Assembly (NCBI GenBank): GCA_031771865.1
Contig: JASISA010000023.1
Span: 496,001-560,000 of the forward strand
DNA: 64,000 bases
Direction of reading: 5' to 3'
Source: Nothophaeocryptopus gaeumannii
Taxonomy: Eukaryota; Ascomycota; Dothideomycetes; Mycosphaerellales; Mycosphaerellaceae
Each line of letters opens with the position of its first letter. The stretch's first letter is position 1. The notes under the pieces were generated by a model. It had not been told where the DNA came from, searched no databases, and worked only from the letters and a program-made list of their open reading frames with translations. Below are positions 55,000 through 64,000 of this stretch, in pieces. A program made the translations under genes and the position numbers.

Positions 55000-56979
55000 T
55001 CAATATATCCAAAAGTCCTCCAACGGCGCTTTCGGAACCTCTCCTCCAATGTGATTAAAGTCCACTTCTTCTACAGCCTCTCCATGCATAGCGCCCTCAA
55101 CAATACATTGTCCCACAAGCACCCACTGCCTCCCCACATGCCTCAGTATATAAGGCGTCTGAAAACCGAGGAACACCACGATGAGATCTCCAATCGTCAT
55201 CTCGATAGGCCCCAGTCCCGCCTCGCCGGAACTTAGCGCGAAGGGGCAGCGGTTAACGCAAGGATGCATCGCTCCATTTGCATCCTCGCGATTCAATGCA
55301 AGAGCTTCGGCGCGGATGTCGGAGAAGTAGTCCAGTAATTCGGTGGTTGCTGCATTGGATTTGGCGAGGAAGAGGGCTATGCCTGAATCCTGGCTCTGAT
55401 CCGATTCGGTCTTTTTATGCGATGGGTTTGTAGACTCCACCAGGTTAGAGATATGCGTCGTGTCTCTGTAAGTTCGTCGATTGACGATAAGTTCCTTCCA
55501 TTCCTTCTTCCAAATTTCGACTTGCTGCGTAGCTTGTTCGAACGTGCAGCCTTCGGCAGGACATATCAGATTCGAATGATCTCCCACAGCGGCTATCTCT
55601 CCGATGCGTACTCCTCGTAAGGTGAAAGCGTTGACGCGGCGAGAGGAGACTTTTTGCTTCTTGCGGCCTGCTGTCCAGCCTGCATGCCAGTCATCGCGTT
55701 GCATTGGTATCGTGCGAGGCGTTGACCGCCAATCGATAGCCCAAGACGGCAATTTCTCTGTCCGATTCATGATGCCTGCGGAGCTGAGGGCTTCGGTGAC
55801 GTCGCTTTGGATGAAGTACCACGTGATATCTGAGTAGACTTGAGCAATAGTCTTTGTGTAGTCTTGCGTAACAAAGATTGGGATGCGTGTTGTGAAAAGA
55901 GCTAGGATGGCGAAGACCTTGTCGCGAGGATCGCGACACCGCAAGGCACGGGTCTGTTGTAGGATGTCGTAGAGGCGTTGAGGTTGTAGGGCGAAGCGAG
56001 AGAGTTTGTCTGAGGCGCAGGCCTTTGAGCTGATTGGACTGAATCGTCCTATGAGACTGCAGTTGCCGTTGCCGTTTTGCCATTCGCCTTCATAGTGTGC
56101 GGGTTGGACTTTGAGAGATTTCTGGCCAGTCTGGAGGCAGAACACATTGGGCGACGGAGCTGCTATCGCCACAGCAAGTAAAGCGATTCCGCCAAGCTCG
56201 AGCAGAGACGGTCTGATGGGTGCATTGCCAAGTTCTGTGCTTCCAAGTAACACTCTCGGATCATTAGAGAGGACCAGCTCCGGGAAAGCCCAGGTGCGGG
56301 AGAACCATGGACGTTGGAAGAAAGTCTTGATGTCTCGAACTTCTGCAGGGCTGAATTCTCTCATGAGGAACTCCGACGGATCCGGATCACGTTCTATCAT
56401 ATTGATGACGTCCAGTGAAACCTCGTCGTGCTTCCCGAGGTAGATGACAGTGCGGCTTGCCTTCGAGAAAAGGTCTCCCATTTGTGACACCTGGTCGTTC
56501 CGTTCCTCCATGTTATCCGGATCAATACACATGGCATCGATCCAGAACGGGCCCAGTATATCCGCCTCGAAGAGCGCTCGGAGAACTTCTCTGCAGCGTG
56601 CAGTGGTTCGCATGATCTTGCCGTCGCATGTTATCTCCTTCGAGCGCTTAGTGTCGCCCCATGCATATGACACTGCGGTGAAGTCTGAGTTCATGCTCGA
56701 GTGTTTCATGTGGCAGACAATGCTTTCCGGCGAGCTACTTTTCTCGATCCAAAAGAGACGTATCTCATTCTTGCGTGCGAGAGGTTCGAAGCGATGCGGC
56801 AACGTCTCGCGTTCCCGTTCATGAGCTCGCTCGATCCAGATGACTCGCTTCTCGTTCTCGAACGGTAATGGCTGATATATGTATGGTACGAGCTGTCGTT
56901 CTGGGTATCTGTCTTCGGGACGTGATTTTTTCGAGCCATTGGAGCGAGCCAGCGCCCGCAAGCGAGAGGGCAAGGTCAT
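55000..56979 (-). CDS. HET-domain (heterokaryon incompatibility-like) protein
   Basis: ATG at 56979, no intron, 659 aa. The HET domain lies at about residues 100-235: AVSYAWGD at 102-109, FWIDAMCIDPDNMEERNDQV at 145-164, ASRTVIYLG at 174-182, and RPWFSRTWAFPELVLS at 223-238. These match the three conserved HET blocks, although the last reads WAFPE rather than the usual WxxQE. A long C-terminal region follows, with RDPRDKVFAILALF, the segment typical of the many HET proteins of this class, then GDLIVVFLGFQTPYILR near the end. HET proteins act in allorecognition and can trigger cell death on contact between unlike strains. Large families of unknown role exist in dothideomycetes. N-terminal oddity: residues 35-52 and 64-81 look like an internal duplication (see findings). 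Confidence 0.9.
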   Translation of the reverse strand: MTLPSRLRALARSNGSKKSRPEDRYPERQLVPYIYQPLPFENEKRVIWIERAHERERETLPHRFEPLARKNEIRLFWIEKSSSPESIVCHMKHSSMNSDFTAVSYAWGDTKRSKEITCDGKIMRTTARCREVLRALFEADILGPFWIDAMCIDPDNMEERNDQVSQMGDLFSKASRTVIYLGKHDEVSLDVINMIERDPDPSEFLMREFSPAEVRDIKTFFQRPWFSRTWAFPELVLSNDPRVLLGSTELGNAPIRPSLLELGGIALLAVAIAAPSPNVFCLQTGQKSLKVQPAHYEGEWQNGNGNCSLIGRFSPISSKACASDKLSRFALQPQRLYDILQQTRALRCRDPRDKVFAILALFTTRIPIFVTQDYTKTIAQVYSDITWYFIQSDVTEALSSAGIMNRTEKLPSWAIDWRSTPRTIPMQRDDWHAGWTAGRKKQKVSSRRVNAFTLRGVRIGEIAAVGDHSNLICPAEGCTFEQATQQVEIWKKEWKELIVNRRTYRDTTHISNLVESTNPSHKKTESDQSQDSGIALFLAKSNAATTELLDYFSDIRAEALALNREDANGAMHPCVNRCPFALSSGEAGLGPIEMTIGDLIVVFLGFQTPYILRHVGRQWVLVGQCIVEGAMHGEAVEEVDFNHIGGEVPKAPLEDFWIY

Positions 56980-57682
56980 TACGAATAGACACTATAGGTT
57001 AGATCAGAAGCGTAGGGAAGGACTTTGTTTATCTCTATATCGCGGCCGAACTGCAAGACTATTTTGAATAGACAGGTGAGGTTGCCGGCCGTAGCCAATT
57101 GCTAGGTTCATCGCCATGGTGTTGCTGGTATCAACAGATACCTCGTCCTTGCTTCATGACCTGTTATTCGACGCCCGGACCGTTGGCATTCTCAAAAATA
57201 GCATAGAAAAAGCCCCGACAAACTATGACAGCGATCCAGTTGGCGTTTCAAGTATCGCGAGTATGGTAATAACAGGATGTTCGTATCTGCTTGAAAAAGG
57301 GGAGGGGATCAAAGACTAGGGCGACATGTTGAAGCATTGCCATTGAATTCTACTGGCTGGAGGTGTTGGAGAGCCGGGTAGGACGTATCCTTGCTGGCGT
57401 TGAAGTTGCCAGCATGTGTACGAGAGTCTGCGGGCAGCATTTGGTCCTTACGATGCCCTGACATTTCCTCCAGGTCCCTGCGGCACGAGTGATGATGAGG
57501 AAGATGGTTCAGATGGTGCCTCGATGTGGTTGTTGTTGTGAAGGAGGAAGTATCGTCAGACTCCTTCCATCAGAGTCGCGCCATATGTCGCTTACTAAGG
57601 TGGGGCATATTTTTGAGCACGAGACCTCATCATTGTTCTGCACATGCTCCGTTCCTGATACATCGTCGAGTCCACACCCAAG
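56980..57682. promoter_or_regulatory. Divergent intergenic region between the HET gene and MAP2
   Basis: About 700 bp between two divergent starts. A + frame at 57116-57319 (67 codons) has no feature. Promoters of both genes must lie here, and no specific site is assigned. Confidence 0.5.
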
Positions 57683-59068
57683 ATGACGGCAGTCAGCCCC
57701 GAGAATGGCATGCCCGATCTGAAGCTGAATGGCGAAGGGTCGGTCCCCAAGCAAAACGGGACATCCGCTCCAAACGGATCGAACGGCGATATAGAAGGCG
57801 GCGAATCCGACGACGACGAAGCCGACGATCACGAGGCGAACGGCGCAGGTGGAGAGGGGGGCGATGATGGTGCAGCCAAGAAAAAGAAGAAGAGAAAGCC
57901 ACGCAAGAAGAAGAAGGCGGGCACAGGAGCCAGCGGTGGAGGCGCAAAAGCCCAGACGGCTCCTCCGACCAAGAAGGTCTCGGACCTGTTTCCCAACAAC
58001 ACATATCCCGTTGGCGAGGAGGTGGAGTACAAGAACGAGAATGCGTATCGCACGACGAATGAAGAGAAGAGACATCTGGATCGCATGAACTCGGATTTCT
58101 TAACAGATTACCGACAAGCCGCCGAAGTGCACCGAGAGGTCAGGAAGTATGCCAAGAGCGTCATCAAGCCTGGCATGAGCTTGACGGAGATCGCGGAGTC
58201 GATTGAGAATGGGACGAGGCATTTGACAGGGCACATGGGACTGGAAGAAGGGGACAACCTGCTGGGGGGTGTTGCTTTCCCGACTGGTCTGAGCTTGAAC
58301 CACTGTGCGGCGCATTACACGCCCAATGCTGGAAACAAGATGATCCTGAAAGAGGAGGATGTCATGAAAGTCGACTTCGGCGTGCACGTCAACGGTCGCA
58401 TCGTGGACAGCGCCTTCACCATGTCCTTCCAACCACAATACGACAACCTCCTCGCAGCCGTCAAGGACGCCACGAATACCGGTATCAGACTAGCCGGTAT
58501 CGACGCACGCATGAGCGAAATTGGCGAGGGTATCCAAGAAGCCATGGAGTCCTACGAAGTCGAGATCAATGGCCAGATATACCCAGTCAAATCCATCCGC
58601 AACCTCAACGGCCACACGATCGGCCACTACAGCATCCATGGCGGCTCAGCAGGCAAGTCCGTGCCTATCGTCAAGGGCGGCAGCAACGAGAAGATGGAGG
58701 AAGGCGAGACGTATGCCATCGAGACTTTCGGCTCCACCGGCAAGGGTATTGTCCGCGATGACATGGAGACGTCTCACTACGCTAAGATCGCCGATGCACC
58801 GAAAGTCGCTCTTCGGGTCGCTAGCGCAAAGACACTTTTGCGAAGTATCGACAAGAACTTCGGGACTCTGCCATTCTGTAGACGGTACCTGGATCGCTTG
58901 GGTCATGAGAAGTATCTTTTGGGACTAAACAACTTGGTGCAGGCGGGAATTGTGCAGGACTACCCACCGCTTTGCGATATCAAGGGAAGCTACACGGCGC
59001 AGTATGAGCATACGATTCTGCTGAGGCCGAATGTGAAGGAAGTGATTAGCCGTGGCGATGACTATTAG
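57683..59068 (+). CDS. MAP2: Methionine aminopeptidase 2
   Basis: ATG at 57683, no intron, 461 aa, close to other MetAP2 proteins. The N-terminus is acidic then poly-lysine (AKKKKKRKPRKKKKAG at about 65-80), as in eukaryotic MetAP2, where it is linked to ribosome association. The catalytic pita-bread domain has the five metal ligands in place: D231 (VDFG), D242 (VDSA), H311 (NGHTIGHY), E347 (IETFG) and E442 (YEHTILL). The active-site histidine is H207 (LSLNHCAAHYTPN). The enzyme removes initiator Met from nascent chains with small second residues, upstream of NatA (ARD1, also in this window). MetAP2 is the target of fumagillin-class inhibitors. No biosynthetic neighbours suggest a resistance copy, so this looks like the housekeeping gene. 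Confidence 0.96.
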   Translation: MTAVSPENGMPDLKLNGEGSVPKQNGTSAPNGSNGDIEGGESDDDEADDHEANGAGGEGGDDGAAKKKKKRKPRKKKKAGTGASGGGAKAQTAPPTKKVSDLFPNNTYPVGEEVEYKNENAYRTTNEEKRHLDRMNSDFLTDYRQAAEVHREVRKYAKSVIKPGMSLTEIAESIENGTRHLTGHMGLEEGDNLLGGVAFPTGLSLNHCAAHYTPNAGNKMILKEEDVMKVDFGVHVNGRIVDSAFTMSFQPQYDNLLAAVKDATNTGIRLAGIDARMSEIGEGIQEAMESYEVEINGQIYPVKSIRNLNGHTIGHYSIHGGSAGKSVPIVKGGSNEKMEEGETYAIETFGSTGKGIVRDDMETSHYAKIADAPKVALRVASAKTLLRSIDKNFGTLPFCRRYLDRLGHEKYLLGLNNLVQAGIVQDYPPLCDIKGSYTAQYEHTILLRPNVKEVISRGDDY

Positions 59069-59572
59069 GCAAGGCGGCTGTTGATGCTGCAACGAGATAT
59101 GAATGGGTATGTGACTGCCCGTGCTCTCCCAAAGCCTCGAATGCTCCATCTCCGCTCGCCTAAGCTCTTCTCGTATCTCTTCTCCTATCTGCTGGCCCCG
59201 TTTTCCAGGGGTTGAGGCTTCGAATCGAGGAGTTTCTCCTAGCCCTGGATTGTTCGCCTGTCTTGTAGGTGCTGTGTGGTGCAAGCGAGGGAGCCTGGAA
59301 TCGGATCTCAAAGGCCAGCTTGTATCGCTCTCGGTATTGCTGCTTTGCGAACTCTCATCTGGCTGCGAGACTACGTCCGCGGTCCCCGAATCATTCGCTG
59401 AAGTAGCATAACGTCGCTCTTGCTCCGGTGAAATACCGATTGCTTGTGAGGGAGCATGCGGTGATTGTATGGGATGGCGAGTCCTACGTGGGTTGAGCAG
59501 GTTGAAGGTGACACCGCCAACGACGACTTGCTTCTTCGCTTCCTTGGATCTGCTTCTGCGGCCGAAACACAT
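58925..59572 (-). CDS. Small basic/Ser-rich protein converging on and overlapping MAP2
   Basis: ATG at 59572, 215 codons to a stop at 58925. Residues 1-33 look ordered (MCFGRRSRSKEAKKQVVVGG), the middle is Ser/Thr/Gln/Pro-rich, and a helix EEIREELRRAEMEHSRLWES sits at about 130-150. The last 48 codons are antisense to the end of MAP2 and read like non-coding sequence, so the true protein probably ends earlier through an intron I could not place or the frame simply runs on. N-terminal M-C-F-G could be lipid-modified only speculatively. No family recognised. Confidence 0.5.
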   Translation of the reverse strand: MCFGRRSRSKEAKKQVVVGGVTFNLLNPRRTRHPIQSPHAPSQAIGISPEQERRYATSANDSGTADVVSQPDESSQSSNTESDTSWPLRSDSRLPRLHHTAPTRQANNPGLGETPRFEASTPGKRGQQIGEEIREELRRAEMEHSRLWESTGSHIPIHISLQHQQPPCLIVIATANHFLHIRPQQNRMLILRRVASLDIAKRWVVLHNSRLHQVV

Positions 59573-60430
59573 ACTTTGATGATCAGGGCGAAAGCATTCG
59601 TGGTCGATCTGGACACTTAGCTGAGAGCTGGGAAAGAAGACTCCTTGGTTTAGTGAGCTTTATTCGCGCTCTTGAGTCTTCTAGAGACCATTCAAAAGCC
59701 AAAGACTCGCCTTTGAATTGCGCGCTAGATCTCGCTCTCTCAAAGAACCTTCAAGCGCGGCTTGCCTTCAGCAAACGGCCCGCCAAGCTTTTCACATGCC
59801 CCCTTCACCCCACCCGCCACACCCGCCCCACTTTCCTCCCAACCGCTTGCCTATATAAGCAAACCCAACCCGCCAGCTTATCAGCAAAAAGTAATAGACT
59901 TGAAAATCGGAGTTCCCGTCAAGTTGATTCTTCTCATTTAGCTCACTGGTTCAGCGCTCGAACGCTTGTAATCAATCGATCCAGTTGAATAAGAGTAATG
60001 ATAATGAGTTTCTTTCATGAAGGTGGCTAAGTTGACTATAATGCGAGCACGGCCGATCGGCTTGCATCTTGAAGTTTGAACCGGTGATTCGGTTCGAGCT
60101 TTTTGTTTTGTTTTGGAAAATTGTTTTTGTCCCAACTTTTTGGACATGAGTTTTGCTTCCTGGCTGACGCTTCGGCGGCACACTTCTTTTGGATTACACC
60201 CAGGACCTAGAGAACCTTCGCCTCATGAACTGACAGCGACAGCTACTGCTTCACTCCGTTTTGCATGAGACACACAACCTTGGCCATTGCCACTGCCGCC
60301 CTCTTCAGTCCCCACCCGCATCTTGTCTCCATTCGACTCGAACCCGCGTTGAAATCGCACTCAGAACCGTATTCTCAAAGCACCGACCGTAGTTGGCAGC
60401 TAAGTTGTCACCACCAAACCGAAGCGCCAT
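59573..60430. other. Intergenic, no supported gene
   Basis: Upstream of the 59572 gene and downstream of the 61318 gene. Short frames only. Confidence 0.5.
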
Positions 60431-61318
60431 CTAAGCTGCTTTCGACGGCTTAGGAGGAGTCGACTTTGGTGAAGACGACCCAGATGTTTCGAATGCAGTC
60501 GGCCTCGACGAATACCCTTCCTCGTCAGAGAAGCTTACACATTTTCGAGAAGACAGAGAGAGCGAAGTACCTGGAGCTCGCAATATCGATTTCTCTGGAG
60601 TCTGAGGTGGAGGCGAGGGAGATGGGTCGTTTGGGGGAGCCGAATTGTTGGAAGGACCTGGGTTGTTGCAACGGTCTGCTGGGTCGCGTGAAGGAGCTGG
60701 AATGCTCGAAGAAGTCGGATTGTTCGTAGCAGCCGGGTTACTCGAAGGAGCTGCAATGTCAGAAGCAGGTGAATTGTTCGCAAGGGCCGGATTCTTGGTA
60801 GGAGCTAGACCGCTCGTAGCTTGCTCGACAAGATTGAAAGATGAGGAGACTCGAGGCAGATGCGGATCATCAGAGTCGCTAGATGCTCCAGCTTCGTTCG
60901 GATCTGGACTCTGCAATGAAAGACGTGCTGGGTTGCGTGCAGGAACTGGTGGAGTGAATTGACTGTCGATCGCTGCATTATCGTAAGGCCTTCCTAGATC
61001 GACTGCATAGGTCCTGCGATGAAAAGGCGTTACAGTGGGCAGGCTTGAAGTCGGGTCACGGTCGGTGGTTGGTAGAGATGCCGCCAATGGAGGCCTTGCT
61101 GGAGGATCGTGGTCTCGTTCGGAATTATCTTCGTCTGCCTCATCGCTCAATGTCATGCTGAAGTAGCAACAATACCATTTGACCTTGAGCCAAGACGGCC
61201 TCCATCGTGGCTTCTTTGATCCGTTTCGGTCCTTCCTGTGTGCTGGTCGTCCGGCGCCCAAATTTGAACCAAATAGCGAAGATCTTGCTCTGACACTGGA
61301 AGCTCGACAGCCGCTCAT
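60431..61318 (-). CDS. Pro/Ser/Asn-rich disordered protein with PP1-docking-like motif
   Basis: ATG at 61318, no intron, 295 aa. An inner ATG at 61156 (MTLSDEADEDNSERD) may be the true start, giving 241 aa, because the first 54 residues are basic, Cys- and Trp-containing and less protein-like. Most of the protein is low complexity: acidic N-terminus, then imperfect short repeats of the NPA/NNPxSS type at about 172-222 (LAPTKNPALANNSPASDIAA), then a C-terminal block TPEKSILRAPGTSLSLSSRK followed by CVSFSDEEG. The K-C-V-S-F string fits the [RK]-x-V-x-F docking consensus of type 1 protein phosphatase partners. It is preceded by the SILRxPGT string often seen just before that motif in fungal regulators. 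Function is inferred only from this motif. The protein is otherwise unrecognised. Confidence 0.5.
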   Translation of the reverse strand: MSGCRASSVRARSSLFGSNLGAGRPAHRKDRNGSKKPRWRPSWLKVKWYCCYFSMTLSDEADEDNSERDHDPPARPPLAASLPTTDRDPTSSLPTVTPFHRRTYAVDLGRPYDNAAIDSQFTPPVPARNPARLSLQSPDPNEAGASSDSDDPHLPRVSSSFNLVEQATSGLAPTKNPALANNSPASDIAAPSSNPAATNNPTSSSIPAPSRDPADRCNNPGPSNNSAPPNDPSPSPPPQTPEKSILRAPGTSLSLSSRKCVSFSDEEGYSSRPTAFETSGSSSPKSTPPKPSKAA

Positions 61319-62492
61319 CCTGAGAATTAGTATCTTGTGACTGAGACAGCTGGCAAACTGAACAGTGGTCAGACTGCAATGAAAGGCGACGTTAAGTCTT
61401 CATAGCTCCCTTTCAATGATGGACATGAAAGCGTTCACTTAGATAGGCAAACAATTGGATAGTCCAAGCAAACGTACACCAGCTTTGGAATACAATCGAA
61501 CTCATTGGAGTCAGGCAATCACCAAAATCATGAGGAGTTATGGTCTTAGCGCCAAGATTCTGAGCCGCGATCGTTCACCTGCAATTTATTCAATCCCTAC
61601 GTACGCTAGCTGAAAATGACAACAGCATTTTCATCAGCCTTGCTGACCTCCACAAAGCTCTGTGGCCTCTATGAACAGCTTCTCCTTCAAAAGTCTTCCG
61701 GATTGCGAGGCTTGGCTCTCCTTGATCCCATCGAGGCAAGGTTCCGTGTGACTGCCTGGAATCGAGAGCGGATAGGCAGAGAGCTCGGACCGCTGATGGA
61801 TCGCTGTGCCTTATTACTGCCATGGTTGCTCAAAGGTCACTCGGAGATATTCAGTGGCTGTACATCAAGCCTGGCTTCAGCGGTGACCTTGGCGGGACCT
61901 TGTCTGTGAAGGCATTTCGACGATGTCGAATTGTCTCCCGGTACTGGATGGAGGCAATGCAGCATAAGCGAGTGCGGAGCTCTGGAGGCAGCTCGAGGAG
62001 GCGACATCTCTGGTACGCATCAGCAGTGTTCTACACTGGGAATGTGGTCTTGGTGAAGTATGACTACACGGCTATGAGAGTCTCTCAAGTGAAGCGGACT
62101 TCCCGATTATCGCCTGTGCCGTGGATGACGAACTTATTTCCCGAAGACCTGAAGCATCGAACGAGGCATTGGGAGCGGAGGAGTGTCGTCGGGTGCTCAG
62201 GAGCCTGCAGCCACGGACTCGCTGTCGGGTCCGAGCTGATCTTCCGCGCCCGAGTGGCTGCACTCCGCAGCGTCGCTGTGCCTCTTGGCGGGATCTTGAC
62301 TTCACCATCAACAACAACCTTCCTCTTGCATCAACAAGTCTTCAGCTGGAAGACGACCGTGTGAGTATAAGTAGAGCCAAGGGACGCCATGGAGCGAGAG
62401 GTAAGTACGACCAGACAACGAGCAGTCAAAGACACAGCACAATACAACAGAACAACAACCACATCCATCATTACCTGCTCATCTCGAACTCA
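61319..62492. other. Upstream region of the monooxygenase with coding-like pieces
   Basis: Several + frames at 61616-62400 read partly like protein (for example RSLGDIQWLYIKPGFSGDLG at about 61832, and ADFPIIACAVDDELISRRPE at about 62098), but each is broken by stops or lacks a start. The last of these is in frame with the monooxygenase ATG and has no stop between them. Probably leader sequence or a gene remnant. Confidence 0.4.
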
Positions 62493-63833
62493 ATGCCTCA
62501 ATCCATTCTCATAATAGGCGCTGGCATCGCCGGGCCAGTCCTCGCATCTTTCCTACTTCTCTCCTCTCTTCCAGCTTCACAGAAACCCCAAGTCACCATC
62601 CTCGAGCGACGAAAAGAAGATGCCCTCTCCCAAGGCCAAAACATTGACATTCGCGACGCCGGCATGGAAGTCATCCGCAAGCTGGGCCTTGAAAGCACGA
62701 TCCGCGCTCACACGACCGGCGAAGAAGGAGCCGAGTGGGTCGACACAAATGGCTACTGCTGGGGAGCGTTTGGTGCAGACCACAGCGGGGAGATCCAAGC
62801 AGGAACGGCGGATGTTGAGATTTTGAGGGGGAGACTGGGAGACATCTTGTATAAGAGGAGCTTGAGCATAAGCGAGGAAGTGAAGAAGCAAGGCGGAAAG
62901 GGGGTCGAGTATGTCTTTGGAGACTACGTGGACAGCATCGAGCAACATGGCGACAAGGTGCAAGTACATCTGGCAAAAAGCGGAGAGACGAAGCAATACG
63001 ACTTGATCGTAGGCTCTGATGGCCTACAAAGTCGCACGCGAAAGATGGTCTGGGGCGAGGCAGGCGAAGAGCAAAGAGTAAAGCGTCTCGGCATGTACGG
63101 CGGTTTCTTCTCCATGCCCGCAACAGAGACAGACACCATGTGGAGAAAATGGTGCCACGCAAGCGGCAAACGCGGAGCCATGATCCGACCGAGTGAAGTG
63201 AAACACCGAACAACATGCTTCGCGTATGTGTTCGACAACAACGGAGACAAACGTCTCCGAGAGGTCGCTCTTCAAGGCCGCGCCGGACTGAAAGCCCAAA
63301 AAGCTATCCTGAGAGAATATCTGCACGACATTGGATGGCAGAGCGAACGGATCCTAAACGAAATGGACGCAGCCGACGACTTTTACTTCGACATGGTCGG
63401 ACAAGTCCACATGGACAAATGGAGCAAAGGACGAGTAGTCCTCATGGGCGATGCCGCGCACTGCGCAAGCCCATTGTCAGGAATGGGCACCACATTAGCC
63501 CTCAGCGGAGCCTACAACCTCGCCGGAGCTTTGACTGAACATACCAAGAATTTTGATATGGCATTCGCAAAATACGAAGAGAAACAGCGACCGCTTGTTC
63601 ACCATGCACAAGTACTCCCGCTTGGAGGCAAGAGTCTTGAGTGGTTTTATCCGAAGACTGCGTGGGGTATTTGGACCATGCATGTCATTCTTGCTTTTGT
63701 TCAGAAGTCTGGGCTTGCGACTTTGATGTTCAAGTACTTTGGGCCGGGAGCGGAAGTTGTGAGGGTTGAGGAGTATGGGTTCAAGCAGATACCGGAGTGG
63801 AAAGGATATAAGGGAGCGGAAAATTTGAGGTAA
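62493..63833 (+). CDS. FAD-dependent monooxygenase (PHBH/TetX-like flavoprotein)
   Basis: ATG at 62493 chosen because the dinucleotide-binding motif then sits at the N-terminus: G9-A-G11-I-A-G14 in SILIIGAGIAGPVLASF. The frame is open further upstream, but that part lacks a start and is not conserved-looking. The product is 446 aa, normal for class A flavoprotein monooxygenases. The DG motif is at about 174-180 (GSDGLQS) and the second FAD motif at about 313-330 (GRVVLMGDAAHCASPLSG), followed by MGTTLALSGAYNLAGAL. Such enzymes use NAD(P)H and O2 to hydroxylate aromatic or polyketide substrates. No substrate can be assigned, and no biosynthetic cluster is visible in the window. A hydrophobic stretch near the C-terminus (GIWTMHVILAFV) is common in fungal members. 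Confidence 0.88.
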   Translation: MPQSILIIGAGIAGPVLASFLLLSSLPASQKPQVTILERRKEDALSQGQNIDIRDAGMEVIRKLGLESTIRAHTTGEEGAEWVDTNGYCWGAFGADHSGEIQAGTADVEILRGRLGDILYKRSLSISEEVKKQGGKGVEYVFGDYVDSIEQHGDKVQVHLAKSGETKQYDLIVGSDGLQSRTRKMVWGEAGEEQRVKRLGMYGGFFSMPATETDTMWRKWCHASGKRGAMIRPSEVKHRTTCFAYVFDNNGDKRLREVALQGRAGLKAQKAILREYLHDIGWQSERILNEMDAADDFYFDMVGQVHMDKWSKGRVVLMGDAAHCASPLSGMGTTLALSGAYNLAGALTEHTKNFDMAFAKYEEKQRPLVHHAQVLPLGGKSLEWFYPKTAWGIWTMHVILAFVQKSGLATLMFKYFGPGAEVVRVEEYGFKQIPEWKGYKGAENLR

Positions 63834-64000
63834 GGGAACAAAGGAAGAGCGAGGACGATAGTAGTTTCACATATAATGCAGCGTTCGCGTTCTCGTATAT
63901 TCTCAATCGAATTGAAGTTCAGTCTTAGGTCTGTTCGACCCTCGCAAGACAGAGCCTTCACGTTCACGCTCCGTGGATGGACGGGCCGCTGGTAGTGATC
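63834..64000. other. 3' flank of the monooxygenase gene
   Basis: End of the window. Nothing supported. Confidence 0.5.

Noticed and set aside
57683..59068. MAP2 as an inhibitor-resistance copy
   Set aside because: All catalytic residues are standard and the neighbours are not biosynthetic; a housekeeping role is simpler.
62121..62492. N-terminal extension of the FAD monooxygenase
   Set aside because: The FAD-binding GxGxxG would then be over 130 residues from the start, unlike the family; the upstream part also lacks conserved features.
1..64000. A secondary-metabolite gene cluster
   Set aside because: The FAD monooxygenase and aminotransferase are more than 30 kb apart and no backbone synthase, P450 or cluster transporter is present.

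Overview
The window is nuclear DNA of a filamentous ascomycete, most likely a dothideomycete of the Mycosphaerella/Cercospora type. The evidence is compact genes on both strands, introns of about 47-78 nt with GTRNGT donors and CTRAY-like branch points, typical fungal proteins (HET-domain protein, AHC1-like zinc finger protein, Tcp11/Sok1, Ard1, Mtr4) and several F-box-like genes carrying the LPAELR signature common in that group. The genus call is inference. No bacterial-style operons, CRISPR arrays, rRNA or convincing tRNA genes were found.

Layout. 1-1611 (-): 5' part of a Ras guanine-nucleotide exchange factor with an SH3 domain, cut by the window edge. 1.6-9 kb: gene-poor, with a small secreted cysteine-rich protein (6.1 kb), an F-box-like gene carrying an in-frame TAG (7.1-8.1 kb) and decayed coding-like pieces. 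9-31 kb: a dense conserved block with a small membrane protein, the mitochondrial ATPase AFG1, a broken F-box-like gene, the exosome helicase MTR4, two uncharacterised membrane proteins, an AHC1-like chromatin protein, an Alba-domain protein, a branched-chain aminotransferase with a Gcn4/CpcA-type site upstream, and a Ser-rich conserved fungal protein. 31.4-39 kb: two large neighbouring minus-strand genes, one with zinc knuckles and one with a coiled coil. Their reading frames break repeatedly (five frame changes and one in-frame TAG in all). The first is flanked on both sides by copies of GGTCCTCCTCTT. 39.3-42.4 kb: the NatA catalytic subunit ARD1 and an intact uncharacterised two-exon gene. 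42.4-50 kb: an accessory interval with an F-box-like pseudogene carrying two in-frame stops, an AT-rich repeat relic with CAA/CAG-to-TAA/TAG style stops, and a second small secreted cysteine-rich protein next to it. 50-64 kb: Tcp11/Sok1, an uncharacterised gene, a HET-domain protein, methionine aminopeptidase 2 with a convergent overlapping small gene, a Pro/Ser-rich protein with a PP1-docking-like motif, and an FAD monooxygenase.

The housekeeping genes do not form one pathway. They cover RNA surveillance (MTR4), N-terminal protein processing (MAP2 and ARD1 act one after the other on nascent chains), branched-chain amino-acid metabolism, mitochondrial quality control (AFG1) and Ras/cAMP signalling (the Ras exchange factor and Sok1). 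The accessory theme is decay. Several lineage-type genes carry nonsense codons one C-to-T change away from a sense codon, the pattern expected from RIP or deamination, and two effector-like secreted proteins sit in the gene-poor stretches. I see no clear new multi-gene system. The most unusual signals are the pair of frame-broken genes at 32-39 kb and the repeated nonsense decay of the F-box-like family.

Starts and introns were chosen by hand from ATG codons, splice signals and family conservation. Frame-change positions in broken genes are approximate.
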